A stretch of 64,000 bases of DNA from Streptomyces lydicus (GTDB lineage: Bacteria > Actinomycetota > Actinomycetes > Streptomycetales > Streptomycetaceae), in assembly GCF_001729485.1 (NCBI RefSeq), contig NZ_CP017157.1, positions 2,170,001-2,234,000 on the forward strand, read 5' to 3'. The notes below the pieces were generated by a model that was not told the origin of the DNA, ran no database searches, and worked only from the letters and a program-made list of their open reading frames with translations. Positions 25,921 to 34,238 of the stretch are shown piece after piece. Numbering within the stretch: position 1 is the first letter of the stretch; every line of letters starts with the position of its first letter. The translations under genes were made by a program, and so were the position numbers.

Positions 25921-27495
25921 TCAGTCGTCGGCCGGTTTCCTCCGGTGCGCGCCGCTGATGCGCCGCAGGGCCGTCGGCCCGAAGCCGAGCGGCCGGGGAA
26001 AACGCCGGGAAGCGGCGGGCAGTGCCGAGAGGGCGGGGGCGCCGGCCGGCGCGGGAGACCGCGGCGGGGGACCGGCCGGCGGGGGTCCGGCCTGGGCGGC
26101 CGGATGCGGCGGGACGGGTAGCGGCGCCGCCTCCCGGTCCGGCGCACCGTCCGCCGCCGGGCTGACCCGCGCCCGGCCGCGGAGCAGGTTGAGCGCGGCC
26201 GAGGAGTGCACGAAGGGTGCCGTACGGGCGGACGCGGTGACGACATCCGCGTACGCCCGGCAGACCGCCCGGCGGCCGGCGGCGGGGGAGCCGAGGGCCT
26301 CGCCGGTGGCCACGGACCAGGGTTCCTGGATGATGCCGCCGATCGCGCGCTGCACCTTCCGGGCCAGCGCCGGATCATCCAGACCGTGCCGGCGCACCGC
26401 CTCGCGCAGTGCCGTCGCGCCGTGCGCGGCGACCGACAGGCCCTGGCCGAAGTCGGGGCTGAGCGACACGACGGCGCCGCCGAGCGCGATGAACCCCGAG
26501 GGCCAGCAGGGCAGTTGGGCGAAGCGCCGACGGCGGTTGACGGTGCTGCGGGACAGTCGTACCTCGCTCAGCGGCTCGGCACCGGCGATGAGGTCGGCGA
26601 TGGCGGAGTCGCCCGTACGGCGGGCGAACGGCACGAACCGGCCCGCGTGTTGGGTGGGCCGGGCGTCCCCGGCGCCGGTGAGCGTGACCAGCCAGCGTCC
26701 GCCCTCGACCGGCACCAGTGTCGCTGTCCGGTCGGGGAGCCAGCGGGCGGGCGTGCCGGGAGCGGCACGGCCGGGAATCAGCCCGGAGGAGCCCGAACGG
26801 GAAATCAGCACCGGGTGGTTCTCGACGCCGTCGGGAGCGCGGAAGAGACGGGTGGCCGAGACGATGCCGGAGTCGGCGAGGTCTTCGCAGGCGGTGGGCA
26901 GGCCCAGCGCCCGCAACCGGTCCTGGGTGGTGGAGTGCCGGCCGGTGGCGTCGACGACCAGGTCGGCGTCGAGCCGGCGCGTCACGCCGGTCGTGGTGTC
27001 CCGGACGCGCACCCCCGTGACGTGTTCGGCGGTGCCGGTCAGCTCCTCCGCGTCGGTGCCGTCCAGGATGCTCACCCCGGGCAGGACCGTCACCCGCCGG
27101 CGCACGACCCGGTCGAGCAGATCCCGGGAGCAGGCGACCAGATACGGCGGACGCCGCCGGCGTAACCAGCCCTGCGGCGAGCGGACGGCGAGTTCGGCCG
27201 GCACCGGCACCCGGCGGGCGCCCTCGGCCAGCCAGCCGTCGGCGCTGCCGGGCAGCAGGGCGTCGACCAGCCGGGCGCCGTCCGCGGCCAGCAGATGGGC
27301 GTGCCGGGCGTGCGGCAGGTCCGTCGGCAGGGCGGGGGTGCGCGGCAGCTTCTCCCGCTCGACGACGATGACATCCGCGTGCCCGGCCAGCGCGGCGGCG
27401 GCGAGCATGCCCGTGAAGCCGCCACCGAGGACCACCGCCAGATAGGGGTGGGTGAACTGCAGCCCGCTGCTGCTCGTACTGCTCGATGCGGTCAT
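25921..27495 (-). CDS. FAD-dependent oxidoreductase (epoxidase/halogenase-like)
   Basis: The 524-aa flavoprotein begins its FAD-binding Rossmann fold with VVLGGGFTGMLAAAAL (about residues 20-35). LVVDATGRHS (about 155-165) and LGGAVVSLSPDFGQGLSVAAHGA (about 335-357) correspond to the second and third FAD motifs of the PHBH/epoxidase group. It resembles FAD-dependent 2-octaprenylphenol-hydroxylase-like and epoxidase proteins; the substrate is unknown. After about residue 430 the protein turns into a long Pro/Ala/Arg-rich tail, probably disordered. ATG 27495 is chosen; the 1686-aa frame running on to 30981 is a GC artefact antisense to other genes. Confidence 0.85.
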   Translation of the reverse strand: MTASSSTSSSGLQFTHPYLAVVLGGGFTGMLAAAALAGHADVIVVEREKLPRTPALPTDLPHARHAHLLAADGARLVDALLPGSADGWLAEGARRVPVPAELAVRSPQGWLRRRRPPYLVACSRDLLDRVVRRRVTVLPGVSILDGTDAEELTGTAEHVTGVRVRDTTTGVTRRLDADLVVDATGRHSTTQDRLRALGLPTACEDLADSGIVSATRLFRAPDGVENHPVLISRSGSSGLIPGRAAPGTPARWLPDRTATLVPVEGGRWLVTLTGAGDARPTQHAGRFVPFARRTGDSAIADLIAGAEPLSEVRLSRSTVNRRRRFAQLPCWPSGFIALGGAVVSLSPDFGQGLSVAAHGATALREAVRRHGLDDPALARKVQRAIGGIIQEPWSVATGEALGSPAAGRRAVCRAYADVVTASARTAPFVHSSAALNLLRGRARVSPAADGAPDREAAPLPVPPHPAAQAGPPPAGPPPRSPAPAGAPALSALPAASRRFPRPLGFGPTALRRISGAHRRKPADD

Positions 27496-28218
27496 GGACA
27501 GTCCCTTTCTCGGCGGCGGAGCACGGTCTCCCGGCGGGAGCGGGACACGTCCAGGAAGGGCGGTTCCGCGTACGGCCGGGAATGTCGGCGCGCGGCGGCG
27601 AGGACGGCATCGGCGGCGGCCGTGAACGAGGCCGTCACCGAGGACGGCAGGGACGCGGATGCGGTCCGCAGGATGCGCAGAGGTGCTGGTGGAAGCGGTA
27701 GTGCTCGTTGTGGGTCCCGGCAGGCCGACGCGTAGGCCGGCCTGCCGCCCCCCGATCTCCCCATCATGATTCCCCCTCAGGCCGTGCCCGCGCTGCCCCG
27801 GGAGCGGCCCCGTCCTCCGCCACCCGCCCGTGTCACCGGGTGCGGCGGGCGAGCGCAACTGCCTCGCGGAGCGCGCTCCGCCCCAGGGGACGCGGCCGTC
27901 ACATCTGGTCAACGGCGGACACAATTCGGGATCGTAGGCGGCGGCGATCACATCCGGTAGCCAGGTTTGAGCGAGGGATGTGTGAGAGCCACCCGGGGAA
28001 TACCGATGGGTAGATCTGAAGCAAAACGTCGCAATGGGTGGAAAACGCTTGGCTCGTTTCTCGCGACGTGAGAAAGCCGGCGTGAAATTCTCGTGACGTG
28101 ACGGACGGTGGCGTCCGAATCGGCGCATGGTTGGCGCGAAATGATCGGAAACCCCCGGTCCGGGCGATGTCGCGCCTACCCTGTGCGGGCACCGCACCGG
28201 AGAACCTGAGGGAGAGTC
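27496..28218. other. Long gene-free divergent region
   Basis: No supportable gene lies here. It contains a hairpin (GGCAGGCC at 27720-27727 with GGCCTGCC about 13 nt later) and, toward the quinone oxidoreductase, a less GC-rich stretch (about 27950-28140) with paired direct repeats at 28058 and 28088. A 97-aa minus-strand frame (27899-28192) lacks codon bias. Confidence 0.6.
28058..28102. promoter_or_regulatory. Two direct repeats 30 bp apart, possible operator
   Basis: TTCTCGCGACGTGAG (28058-28072) and TTCTCGTGACGTGAC (28088-28102) differ at two positions and start exactly 30 bp (about three helix turns) apart, 117 bp before the oxidoreductase start. Confidence 0.5.
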
Positions 28219-29163
28219 GTGCGCGCGATTGTGATGCGAGAGTTCGGCGGCCCGGACGTGCTGCGGCTCGAGGACGTGCCCGAACCCGGACCCCGTGGCG
28301 GTCACACGCTCGTCGACGTGACCCTGGCCGGCGTCAACTACGCGGATGTGCACGTCCGCGGGGACTCCTACCTCGCGCCCGTCGAGCTTCCGTACGTACC
28401 GGGCAACGAGGTCGTGGGGACCGTGGACGGCGGCCGGCGGGTCGTCGGGCTGTGCCGCGGCGGCGGATACGCGGAGCGGACGCTGCTGCACCGCCGCGTC
28501 ACCTGGGACGTGCCCGACGCCGTCAGCGACGAACAGGCCGTCGCGCTGGCGCTGCAGGGCAACAGCGCCTGGCATCTGCTGTTCACCTCGCTGCGGATCA
28601 CCGAGGGCGAGACCGTCGTGGTGCCCGCCGCGGCGGGTGGGGTGGGCTCGCTGGCCGTCCAGCTCGCCGCGCGGGCCGGCGCTCGGGTCATCGGCCTGGC
28701 GGGCTCCGCGCAGAAACGCAAGCTGGCGCAGGAGTTGGGCGCGCACGCCGTCGTCGACTCGACCGCCGAGGACCTGACGGAGCGCATCCTGGACGCGGCG
28801 GGCGGCCCGGTCGAGGCGGCGCTGGAGATGACCGGCGGCGCCACCTTCGCGGGTATCCTCGCCGCCGTCGCACCGCGCGGCCGGCTCGCCGTCTACGGCT
28901 TCGCCGGCGGCGACCTGGCGAGCGTGCCGACCCGGGACCTGATGGAGAAGTCGCTCACCGTCTCGGGCTTCTGGCTGCCGCAGCTCTACCCGGACCGGAC
29001 GGCCCTGCCGACCTCCATGAAGGCGCTGTTCGACGCGGTCCAGGACGGTTCCCTCACACCGCTGACCGGAGCTGTCCACGCGCTCGGGGACGCGGCACGG
29101 GCCCACCACGAGCTGGCCGCCCGCACCGGAACCGGGAAACTCGCCCTCGACGTCGCCCGTTGA
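28219..29163 (+). CDS. Quinone oxidoreductase-like MDR protein
   Basis: The 314-aa protein belongs to the zinc-free branch of the medium-chain dehydrogenase superfamily, NADPH:quinone reductase-like. An N-terminal GroES-like fold (about 1-115; GVNYADVHVRGDSYL and YVPGNEVVGTV) is followed by a Rossmann fold with AAAGGVGSLAVQLA (about 138-151) for NADPH binding. The structural- and catalytic-zinc Cys/His residues of alcohol dehydrogenases are missing. It reduces quinones or enones by one or two electrons; the physiological substrate is unknown. The start is GTG 28219 after GAGGGAGAG. The IclR-type regulator follows 96 bp downstream on the same strand. Confidence 0.9.
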   Translation: MRAIVMREFGGPDVLRLEDVPEPGPRGGHTLVDVTLAGVNYADVHVRGDSYLAPVELPYVPGNEVVGTVDGGRRVVGLCRGGGYAERTLLHRRVTWDVPDAVSDEQAVALALQGNSAWHLLFTSLRITEGETVVVPAAAGGVGSLAVQLAARAGARVIGLAGSAQKRKLAQELGAHAVVDSTAEDLTERILDAAGGPVEAALEMTGGATFAGILAAVAPRGRLAVYGFAGGDLASVPTRDLMEKSLTVSGFWLPQLYPDRTALPTSMKALFDAVQDGSLTPLTGAVHALGDAARAHHELAARTGTGKLALDVAR

Positions 29164-29259
29164 TGCCGGTGGTCCGGAAAGCCGCACGGGCACAACGGCT
29201 CGTACATGACACGCCATGCGCCTGCGGGCGCGGAACACTGCCAGGGGAGAGAGCACGCG

Positions 29260-30192
29260 ATGGGCAACAGCACCACGGCATCGGGAGCGCCGGCCCCGTC
29301 CGCCGCGCCCGCCTCCGCTTCGGGCACCGCGGCGCCGGCCGCCCCGGGCCGTTCCGGGGAAGCCCGCCGGATGACGAAGAAGGCGCCGGCCGCGAGCTCC
29401 CGGGCCTCCGGATCGGGGCATGCCGAACGGGTCTTCCTCGTCCAGACGGCCTTCGCCGAACTCGGCGGCTCCGCCCACGGGCCCGGTGAGATCGCCGAGT
29501 TCACCGGCCTGGACGACTCGGTCGTCTACCGCATCCTGCAGTCCGGGATCTACCAGCGGATCTTCGAGCGGGTGGACCGCGGCCTGTACCGACTGCGGAC
29601 CTCGGCCGCGCAACTGGCCTTCACCGCGCTCGACCACCGTCTCGACGGCGCGCAGTCGGTGCTCCGCGACCTGCGGACGGCCACCGACGGCGGGCTGGCG
29701 TTCCTCTACATGGTGGCGCCGTTCTCCGGTGCCCAGCGGCAGTGCGTCGACATGGCCGTCGGCGACTCCGACCTGGCGGAGCTGGGCATGACCCCGCGCG
29801 ACGTGCTGTCCGTGACGCGTTCGCTGCGCACCGGCGCCTCCGGGCGGACGATCCTGGCCTACCTGCCGGAGGTCCTCCAGCAGCGGGTGCTGGCCGAGCC
29901 CGTACCGGACCAGGCGGGACCGGGTGTCTACCGGGACAACGACGCGCTGGTCGAGTCCCTCGCGGAGGTCCGCGACCTCGGCCACGCGCTCGGCTACGAG
30001 GAGTGCATGGCCGGCTGGAACTCCTGCGCGGCGCCGATCATGTGGGACGGTTCCATCATGGGCGCGGTCCTGCTGCTCAAGCTCAAGTCCGTGATGCCGG
30101 TGGCCCCCGACAGCGTCATCGAGGCGACGAAGGAGGCGGCGGCCGAACTGAGCCGCTACGGAGCGGCGCGGCCGGACGCCGACCGGGACTGA
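29260..30192 (+). CDS. IclR-type transcriptional regulator
   Basis: The 310-aa protein has a low-complexity Ala/Ser/Pro N-terminus (about 1-50), a winged helix-turn-helix (about 52-120; GPGEIAEFTGLDDSVVYRILQSGIYQRI) and an IclR-like effector domain (about 130-300; RDLRTATDGGLAFLYMVAP, GASGRTILAYLP, NSCAAPIMWDGSIMGAVLL). The effector fold binds small molecules. The N-terminal extension is longer than usual for IclR. ATG 29260 follows GGGGAGAGAG. Likely target is the neighbouring oxidoreductase or itself, perhaps through the 28058/28088 repeats; this is inference. Confidence 0.82.
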   Translation: MGNSTTASGAPAPSAAPASASGTAAPAAPGRSGEARRMTKKAPAASSRASGSGHAERVFLVQTAFAELGGSAHGPGEIAEFTGLDDSVVYRILQSGIYQRIFERVDRGLYRLRTSAAQLAFTALDHRLDGAQSVLRDLRTATDGGLAFLYMVAPFSGAQRQCVDMAVGDSDLAELGMTPRDVLSVTRSLRTGASGRTILAYLPEVLQQRVLAEPVPDQAGPGVYRDNDALVESLAEVRDLGHALGYEECMAGWNSCAAPIMWDGSIMGAVLLLKLKSVMPVAPDSVIEATKEAAAELSRYGAARPDADRD

Positions 30193-30258
30193 ACCGGGCC
30201 GGCCGCCCGCCGGCCGACGCGCCGCGCCCCGCCCGTGACGGCCGGGCACAATGGCCGG

Positions 30259-30897
30259 GTGCGGCTCGAAGCGATCACCTGGGAACGGCTCACCGACGCG
30301 CTCGCCGAGCGGGTCACCGCGACGACGCCGAAGGACGGGAGCAGCTGGCTGCGGGTCGCCGTCGACGGGGCGCCCGCGGCCGCGCCGGGCGATCTGGCCG
30401 GCGCGCTCGCCGAGGCGCTGCGGCTCCGCGGGCGGGCGGTGCACCGGGCCGGCACGTTCGGCTTCCTGCGGCCCGCCTCCCTGCGGCTCGAACACGGCCG
30501 GGAGGACCCCGACGCCTTCCACGACGAGTGGTTCGACCGGCAGGCGCTCTGGCGCGAGGTGTTCCAGCCGCTGGATCCGGGCGGCACCGGGCGGGTGCTC
30601 CCGGACCTGTGGGATCCGGTGACGGACCGCGCCACCCGCAGCGCGTACGTGACGCTGCCGCCCGGCGGGGTCCTGCTGCTGCACGGCCCGTTCCTGCTCG
30701 GCCACTGGTTCCCCTTCGATCTCTCCGTCCACCTGAAGCTGTCGCCGGCCGCGCTGGCCCGCCGCACCCCCGAGGACGAACGCTGGACGCTGCCCGCCTT
30801 CGCGCGCTACGAGGCCGAGACCCGGCCGGAGGAGGCCGCGGACGTCGTCGTACGGGCCGACGACCCGCGCCGGCCCGCCTGGAGCGGAGCCCGCTGA
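30259..30897 (+). CDS. Uridine kinase-like P-loop protein with degenerate Walker A
   Basis: The 212-aa protein follows the uridine kinase/phosphoribulokinase-like layout: LRVAVDGAP near residues 30-38, DEWFDRQALWREV, and VLLLHGPFLLGHWFPFDLSVHL as the Walker B-like strand. But the P-loop reads VDGAPAAAPGDLA and has no GK(S/T), so ATP binding is doubtful. I believe the same degenerate form is conserved in Streptomyces relatives. GTG 30259 is chosen because CACAAT sits 6 nt ahead, as for a leaderless mRNA, and no ribosome site is visible; an in-frame GTG lies at 30235. Confidence 0.75.
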   Translation: MRLEAITWERLTDALAERVTATTPKDGSSWLRVAVDGAPAAAPGDLAGALAEALRLRGRAVHRAGTFGFLRPASLRLEHGREDPDAFHDEWFDRQALWREVFQPLDPGGTGRVLPDLWDPVTDRATRSAYVTLPPGGVLLLHGPFLLGHWFPFDLSVHLKLSPAALARRTPEDERWTLPAFARYEAETRPEEAADVVVRADDPRRPAWSGAR

Positions 30898-30916
30898 CCG
30901 CCTGGCTCCCCAGATC

Positions 30917-32347
30917 TCAGACGACCTGCCGGATCTCGCCCCGGACGCGGTAGAACCCGCCCGAGGACGCCGACAGGTCATCGACGACGTACCGCGCGCC
31001 GGCCCGGCGTATGTGGCGCGGGAACTGGACGTTCCAGGACGGCTCGTAGCCGTCGGAGAGCACGTGCACCCGCAGCCGGCCGCCTTCCTGGACGCACTCC
31101 ACCACGATCCCGGACGCCGCCGCGGCCGGCACCGTCTGCACCGTCGCCGACGGGGTGTAAGTGGGCAGTGCGGCAGCCGACTTCACGTCCCGGGCCACCG
31201 GAACCGAGCCCGACCGGGCCGCGGTGACGGCCGCGTCGCTCGCGTCGACACAGACCAGCGAACCGTCGGTGGTGACCATGTACAGCTTCTCGTCCAGATA
31301 CTGCATCGACAGCGCCGAGCCGCCCCCGGTGCCGAGCTTCCACAGCCGGGTGCCGTCGGCCGCGAAGCAGTACACCGAGGAGGCCGAGTCGCCGGCGAAC
31401 ACATAGCGGCCGCCGGGCGCAGTGGCGCAGGAATAGACGACCGTGTCGCACCGGTAGGTGGCCTCCACGGCGCCACCGGATTTCGCCAGCCGCTGGACGA
31501 CCCGCCGGTCGGTGCCGGCGTACACCGCGTCGTCCTCCTGCCAGCCGAACAGCACCGCGCCCGTGGTGGGGGTGTGCCACAACTCGCCGCTGCCGTCGGC
31601 GCGGTAGGCGGTCACGCCGCGGCGGTGGCCGTGGTAGACGGCGTGTTCGTCCCGCCGCACCATCCAGGCGTGCTCGCCCGGGCTGCGCCGCGACCACTGG
31701 AACTCGTCCTCGTGGTCGATGACGGTCAGCCCGCCGGCGCGGTCGGCGACGTTGAGGACGCCCTCGCGGATGTCCAGCCAGAAGATGTCGACGTCGGGTG
31801 CGATGTCGTAGGCGGCGAAGGGGAGTTTCGACGACAGGTCGTAGACCGTGCCGTCGTCGCAGCCGGCGTAGATCCAGAAGTCGTCCGCCACCAGGCACTT
31901 GACGCCGGCGGGCAGCTGGTAGCGCGCCAGCACCTCGCCGTCGTGGCCGAGGGTGTGGACCTCGCCGTTCTGGTTGCCGACCCAGCAGCGGTCCTCGGCG
32001 ATGTGGATGCCGAACGCGGAGGCGCCGGTGCGGAACCGCCACAGCACGGGGGCGACCGCGCGGGCCGTCGACGGCGCGGAGGTGACCTGACGCCGCGTCA
32101 CGGGGCGGGCGGCGCGCCCTCCCGGCACCGCCGGCGCGTAGCCCTTGCGGACCTTCTCGCCGATCTTCCGGGCCGCCGCGGCCTGCGCCTTCTCGCGCGT
32201 CGGGAAGGAGGAGAGCTGCCGCTGCCCGTCCGCGCCGATGCGGCCGTAGCGCACCGACACGTCCGTGTCCCGCACCGTCACCTCGTAGAACTTGTGCGCC
32301 CCGGCGCCGTCCTGTGACAGTTCCAGATACGTCGTGGTCTCGGACAT
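30917..32347 (-). CDS. WGR-domain and beta-propeller protein
   Basis: The 476-aa protein starts with a WGR domain (about residues 1-75): YLELSQDGAGAHKFYEVTV, VRYGRIGADGQ (the WGR core here as YGR) and FPTREKAQAAAARKIGEKVRKGY. WGR domains bind DNA ends or nucleic acids in PARP1-3 and occur in bacterial MolR-type proteins. From about 100 on there are about six to seven PQQ/WD40-like blades (GNQNGEVHTLGHDGEVLAR, GCDDGTVYDLSSK, AYRADGSGELW, FAADGTRLWKLGTGG, TTDGSLVCVDASD), a propeller platform. It has an excellent ribosome site (GGAGGGGAG) and a perfect damage-type promoter about 50 bp upstream, which suggests a role in DNA-damage response. No enzymatic motif is visible. Confidence 0.88.
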   Translation of the reverse strand: MSETTTYLELSQDGAGAHKFYEVTVRDTDVSVRYGRIGADGQRQLSSFPTREKAQAAAARKIGEKVRKGYAPAVPGGRAARPVTRRQVTSAPSTARAVAPVLWRFRTGASAFGIHIAEDRCWVGNQNGEVHTLGHDGEVLARYQLPAGVKCLVADDFWIYAGCDDGTVYDLSSKLPFAAYDIAPDVDIFWLDIREGVLNVADRAGGLTVIDHEDEFQWSRRSPGEHAWMVRRDEHAVYHGHRRGVTAYRADGSGELWHTPTTGAVLFGWQEDDAVYAGTDRRVVQRLAKSGGAVEATYRCDTVVYSCATAPGGRYVFAGDSASSVYCFAADGTRLWKLGTGGGSALSMQYLDEKLYMVTTDGSLVCVDASDAAVTAARSGSVPVARDVKSAAALPTYTPSATVQTVPAAAASGIVVECVQEGGRLRVHVLSDGYEPSWNVQFPRHIRRAGARYVVDDLSASSGGFYRVRGEIRQVV

Positions 32348-32396
32348 GGGTCTCCCCTCCCCGGGCGGCCCCGACGGCCGTCCCCCGCTGCTGAAA

Positions 32397-32419
32397 ACCG
32401 TACGGCGCACCACTGACAA
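32397..32419 (-). promoter_or_regulatory. RecA-NDp/PafBC-type promoter of the WGR gene
   Basis: On the minus strand: TTGTCAGTG, 8 nt, TACGGT. It matches the TTGTCRGTG-N8-TAnnnT consensus at every defined position. The transcript would have a leader of about 40 nt with a strong ribosome site. Confidence 0.8.
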
Positions 32420-32473
32420 CGGACCGTGGAGCGCCTCGCCCGGACCGCTGTCCGCCCTGCTCACGGCGGCAGT

Positions 32474-32479
32474 TAGCGT
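32474..32479 (+). promoter_or_regulatory. -10 element for leaderless PemK/MazF-like gene
   Basis: TAGCGT fits TAnnnT and lies 6 nt before the GTG at 32486; there is no ribosome site between. Confidence 0.45.
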
Positions 32480-32485
32480 GTGGGC

Positions 32486-32956
32486 GTGACGACTTCACCG
32501 AACGCATCCGACTCCGCTGAACCCTCCGCCCCGCTGCCCGGCAGCCACGGGCCCGGCGCGACCGTGGAAGCCCACCCGCGGTCCGTCGGCACCGTCCGGA
32601 CGACCTACGCGCCCGACCCGGACGGCGACCCCGACCCGGGGGAGATCGTCTGGACCTGGGTCCCCTACGAGGAGAACGACGGCCGGGGCAAGGACCGGCC
32701 GGTGCTGGTCGTCGCCCGGGAGCCGGGCGGCACCCTGCTGGCCGTGCAGCTGTCCAGCAAGCGGCACAACAACGACCGCGAGTGGGTCCCCCTCGGGACC
32801 GGCCCGTGGGACCGCGCCGGGCGCGACTCGTGGGTGGCCGTGGACCGCATACTGCGGGTGCATCCGGCCGGGATGCGGCGCGAAGCCTGCGCCCTGGACC
32901 GGGGCCGCTTCAACCTGGTGGTCAACCGGCTGCGGGAGCGCTACGGCTGGCGCTGA
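32486..32956 (+). CDS. PemK/MazF-like protein
   Basis: The 156-aa protein has a disordered N-terminus (about 1-45) and a PemK/MazF-like beta-barrel (about 50-156). GEIVWTWVPYEENDGRGKDRPVLVVA is the family's beta-hairpin and loop, followed by LLAVQLSSKRHNN and DSWVAVDRILRVH. MazF toxins cut mRNA at specific sequences; the residues that would show activity cannot be judged by eye. No antitoxin gene lies beside it, so it may be a domesticated or orphan member. GTG 32486 is favoured by the TAGCGT element; GTG 32480 is the alternative. Confidence 0.75.
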   Translation: MTTSPNASDSAEPSAPLPGSHGPGATVEAHPRSVGTVRTTYAPDPDGDPDPGEIVWTWVPYEENDGRGKDRPVLVVAREPGGTLLAVQLSSKRHNNDREWVPLGTGPWDRAGRDSWVAVDRILRVHPAGMRREACALDRGRFNLVVNRLRERYGWR

Positions 32957-32977
32957 CCGCCCGCGGGCCCGGTCGGC

Positions 32978-33520
32978 TCAGGCGTCCGCCAGGGCCAGCA
33001 GCTTGGTGACGGTGTTCCAGTTGCGGGCGGTGGCCGTCACCCCGAGAGGGGCGCGGCTCACCGTGTCGGCAAGCTTGGAGCGGCCGATGCCGCCCGGGCA
33101 CCACAGGTACAGTTCGCGCCCGACCAGCCGGAACCGGTCGGGCGCGAACGCGGCCTCGTCGAGCGCTTCCAGCCGCGAGGTGTCGGCCGGCACCGCCGAC
33201 AGGAACGTCACGTGCAGACTCTTGGGCTCCGGCACGGCCTGCGGAAAGGGATTCGCGGCGACCGCGGCGGCCAGCTCGTCGCGGGTCCGCACGACGACCG
33301 GCACGGTGAGGCCGAGCTCGGCGCCGATCGCGTCGTGCAGCACCCGGGCGGTCTCCTCCGGCGGCGTGCCGGGGTCGGCGAAGACGAGATTGCCGGTCTG
33401 GAGCAGGACGGAGACGTCCTGGAAGCCCAGCTTCTCGGCCAGCTCCAGCTGCCTGGCCTTGGGGAAGGAGTTGTGGCCGCCGACGTTGATGCCGCGGAGC
33501 AGAGCGATCTGACGGGACAT
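32978..33520 (-). CDS. DUF1697 family protein
   Basis: The 180-aa protein matches DUF1697, a family of unknown function with a ferredoxin-like fold. The N-terminal ALLRGINVGGHNSFPKARQLELAEKLGF and LQTGNLVF are the diagnostic motifs, and the C-terminal ATARNWNTVTKLLALA is also conserved. The ATG at 33520 lies 48 bp after the ogt stop on the same strand, so it is probably the second gene of the ogt operon and would share its damage-type promoter. Confidence 0.92.
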   Translation of the reverse strand: MSRQIALLRGINVGGHNSFPKARQLELAEKLGFQDVSVLLQTGNLVFADPGTPPEETARVLHDAIGAELGLTVPVVVRTRDELAAAVAANPFPQAVPEPKSLHVTFLSAVPADTSRLEALDEAAFAPDRFRLVGRELYLWCPGGIGRSKLADTVSRAPLGVTATARNWNTVTKLLALADA

Positions 33521-33568
33521 GGCATGCCTTCGTGGAGCCGGCCCGGCGGGGCCGGACGGCGGTCGGGA

Positions 33569-34144
33569 TCAGAAGAGCGGCGCGGGCAGCACGCCTTCGA
33601 GGGCCAGCAGCAGGCGTTTGGTCTCCAGACCGCCGCCGAATCCGCCGATCCCGCCGTCGCTGGCCACGACGCGGTGGCAGGGGACGACGACCGGCAGCGG
33701 GTTGGAGCCCATCGCCGCGCCCACCGCGCGGGCCGCGCCTGCCTCGCCCACCCGGTCCGCGAGGTACTGGTAGCCGACGACGCTGCCGTAGGGGACGTCG
33801 TCCGCCAGGGCGTGCAGCACCCGGGCGTTGAAACCCGAGGTCAGGGACCAGTCCAGGGGAACGGTGAAGGACCGCAGCTCCCCGGAGAAGTAGGCGGTCA
33901 GCTCGGCGGCGGCCGTCCGCAGATGAGGTGTCCCGGGGGCCGGCGGCCCGCCGAAACGCTGCTCCAGACGGGTCAGCGCGCGCCGGGTCCTCCGCTCGTC
34001 GGCGTGGAAGACCACCTGGGCCAGGCCGTCCCGGGTCGCGGCGAGGAGCAGCGGACCGATCGGGGTCTCCAGGCGCGTCCAGGCCCAGTCGCGGGGGCCC
34101 GCGGACCCCGGGGCCGGCTCCGGTACCTGCTCGGAATGCATCAC
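33569..34144 (-). CDS. ogt: Methylated-DNA--protein-cysteine methyltransferase
   Basis: The 191-aa protein repairs O6-alkylguanine by moving the alkyl group to its own cysteine. The active-site motif VVPCHRVVASDG (cysteine about residue 154) and the helix-turn-helix DDVPYGSVVGYQYLADRVG are clear. GTG 34144 lies 6 nt after the -10 TACCCT of a perfect damage-type promoter, so the mRNA is probably leaderless and the protein starts here; ATG 34141 is the next codon. This is the Ogt/MGMT class without an AdaA domain. It heads a two-gene unit with the DUF1697 gene. Confidence 0.95.
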   Translation of the reverse strand: MMHSEQVPEPAPGSAGPRDWAWTRLETPIGPLLLAATRDGLAQVVFHADERRTRRALTRLEQRFGGPPAPGTPHLRTAAAELTAYFSGELRSFTVPLDWSLTSGFNARVLHALADDVPYGSVVGYQYLADRVGEAGAARAVGAAMGSNPLPVVVPCHRVVASDGGIGGFGGGLETKRLLLALEGVLPAPLF

Positions 34145-34150
34145 CTGATC

Positions 34151-34173
34151 AGGGTAGGACGTACCACTGACAA
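34151..34173 (-). promoter_or_regulatory. RecA-NDp/PafBC-type promoter of ogt
   Basis: On the minus strand: TTGTCAGTG, 8 nt, TACCCT, then 6 nt to the GTG start. Perfect match to the consensus. Confidence 0.8.
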
Positions 34174-34238
34174 CGGGGCGGGGAACGGCCCGGTACCGCC
34201 GCCCGCCCCCGCCCCCGCGCCCGTGCCGGCCGAGGTGC

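Noticed and set aside
27899..28192. 97-aa minus-strand open frame in the divergent region
   Set aside because: Codon use is random and it overlaps the paired repeats; no similarity recognised.
27496..30981. Extension of the FAD protein frame to 1686 aa
   Set aside because: The added part is antisense to the quinone oxidoreductase, IclR-type and uridine kinase-like genes and crosses a non-coding region; only 25921-27495 shows the flavoprotein motifs.
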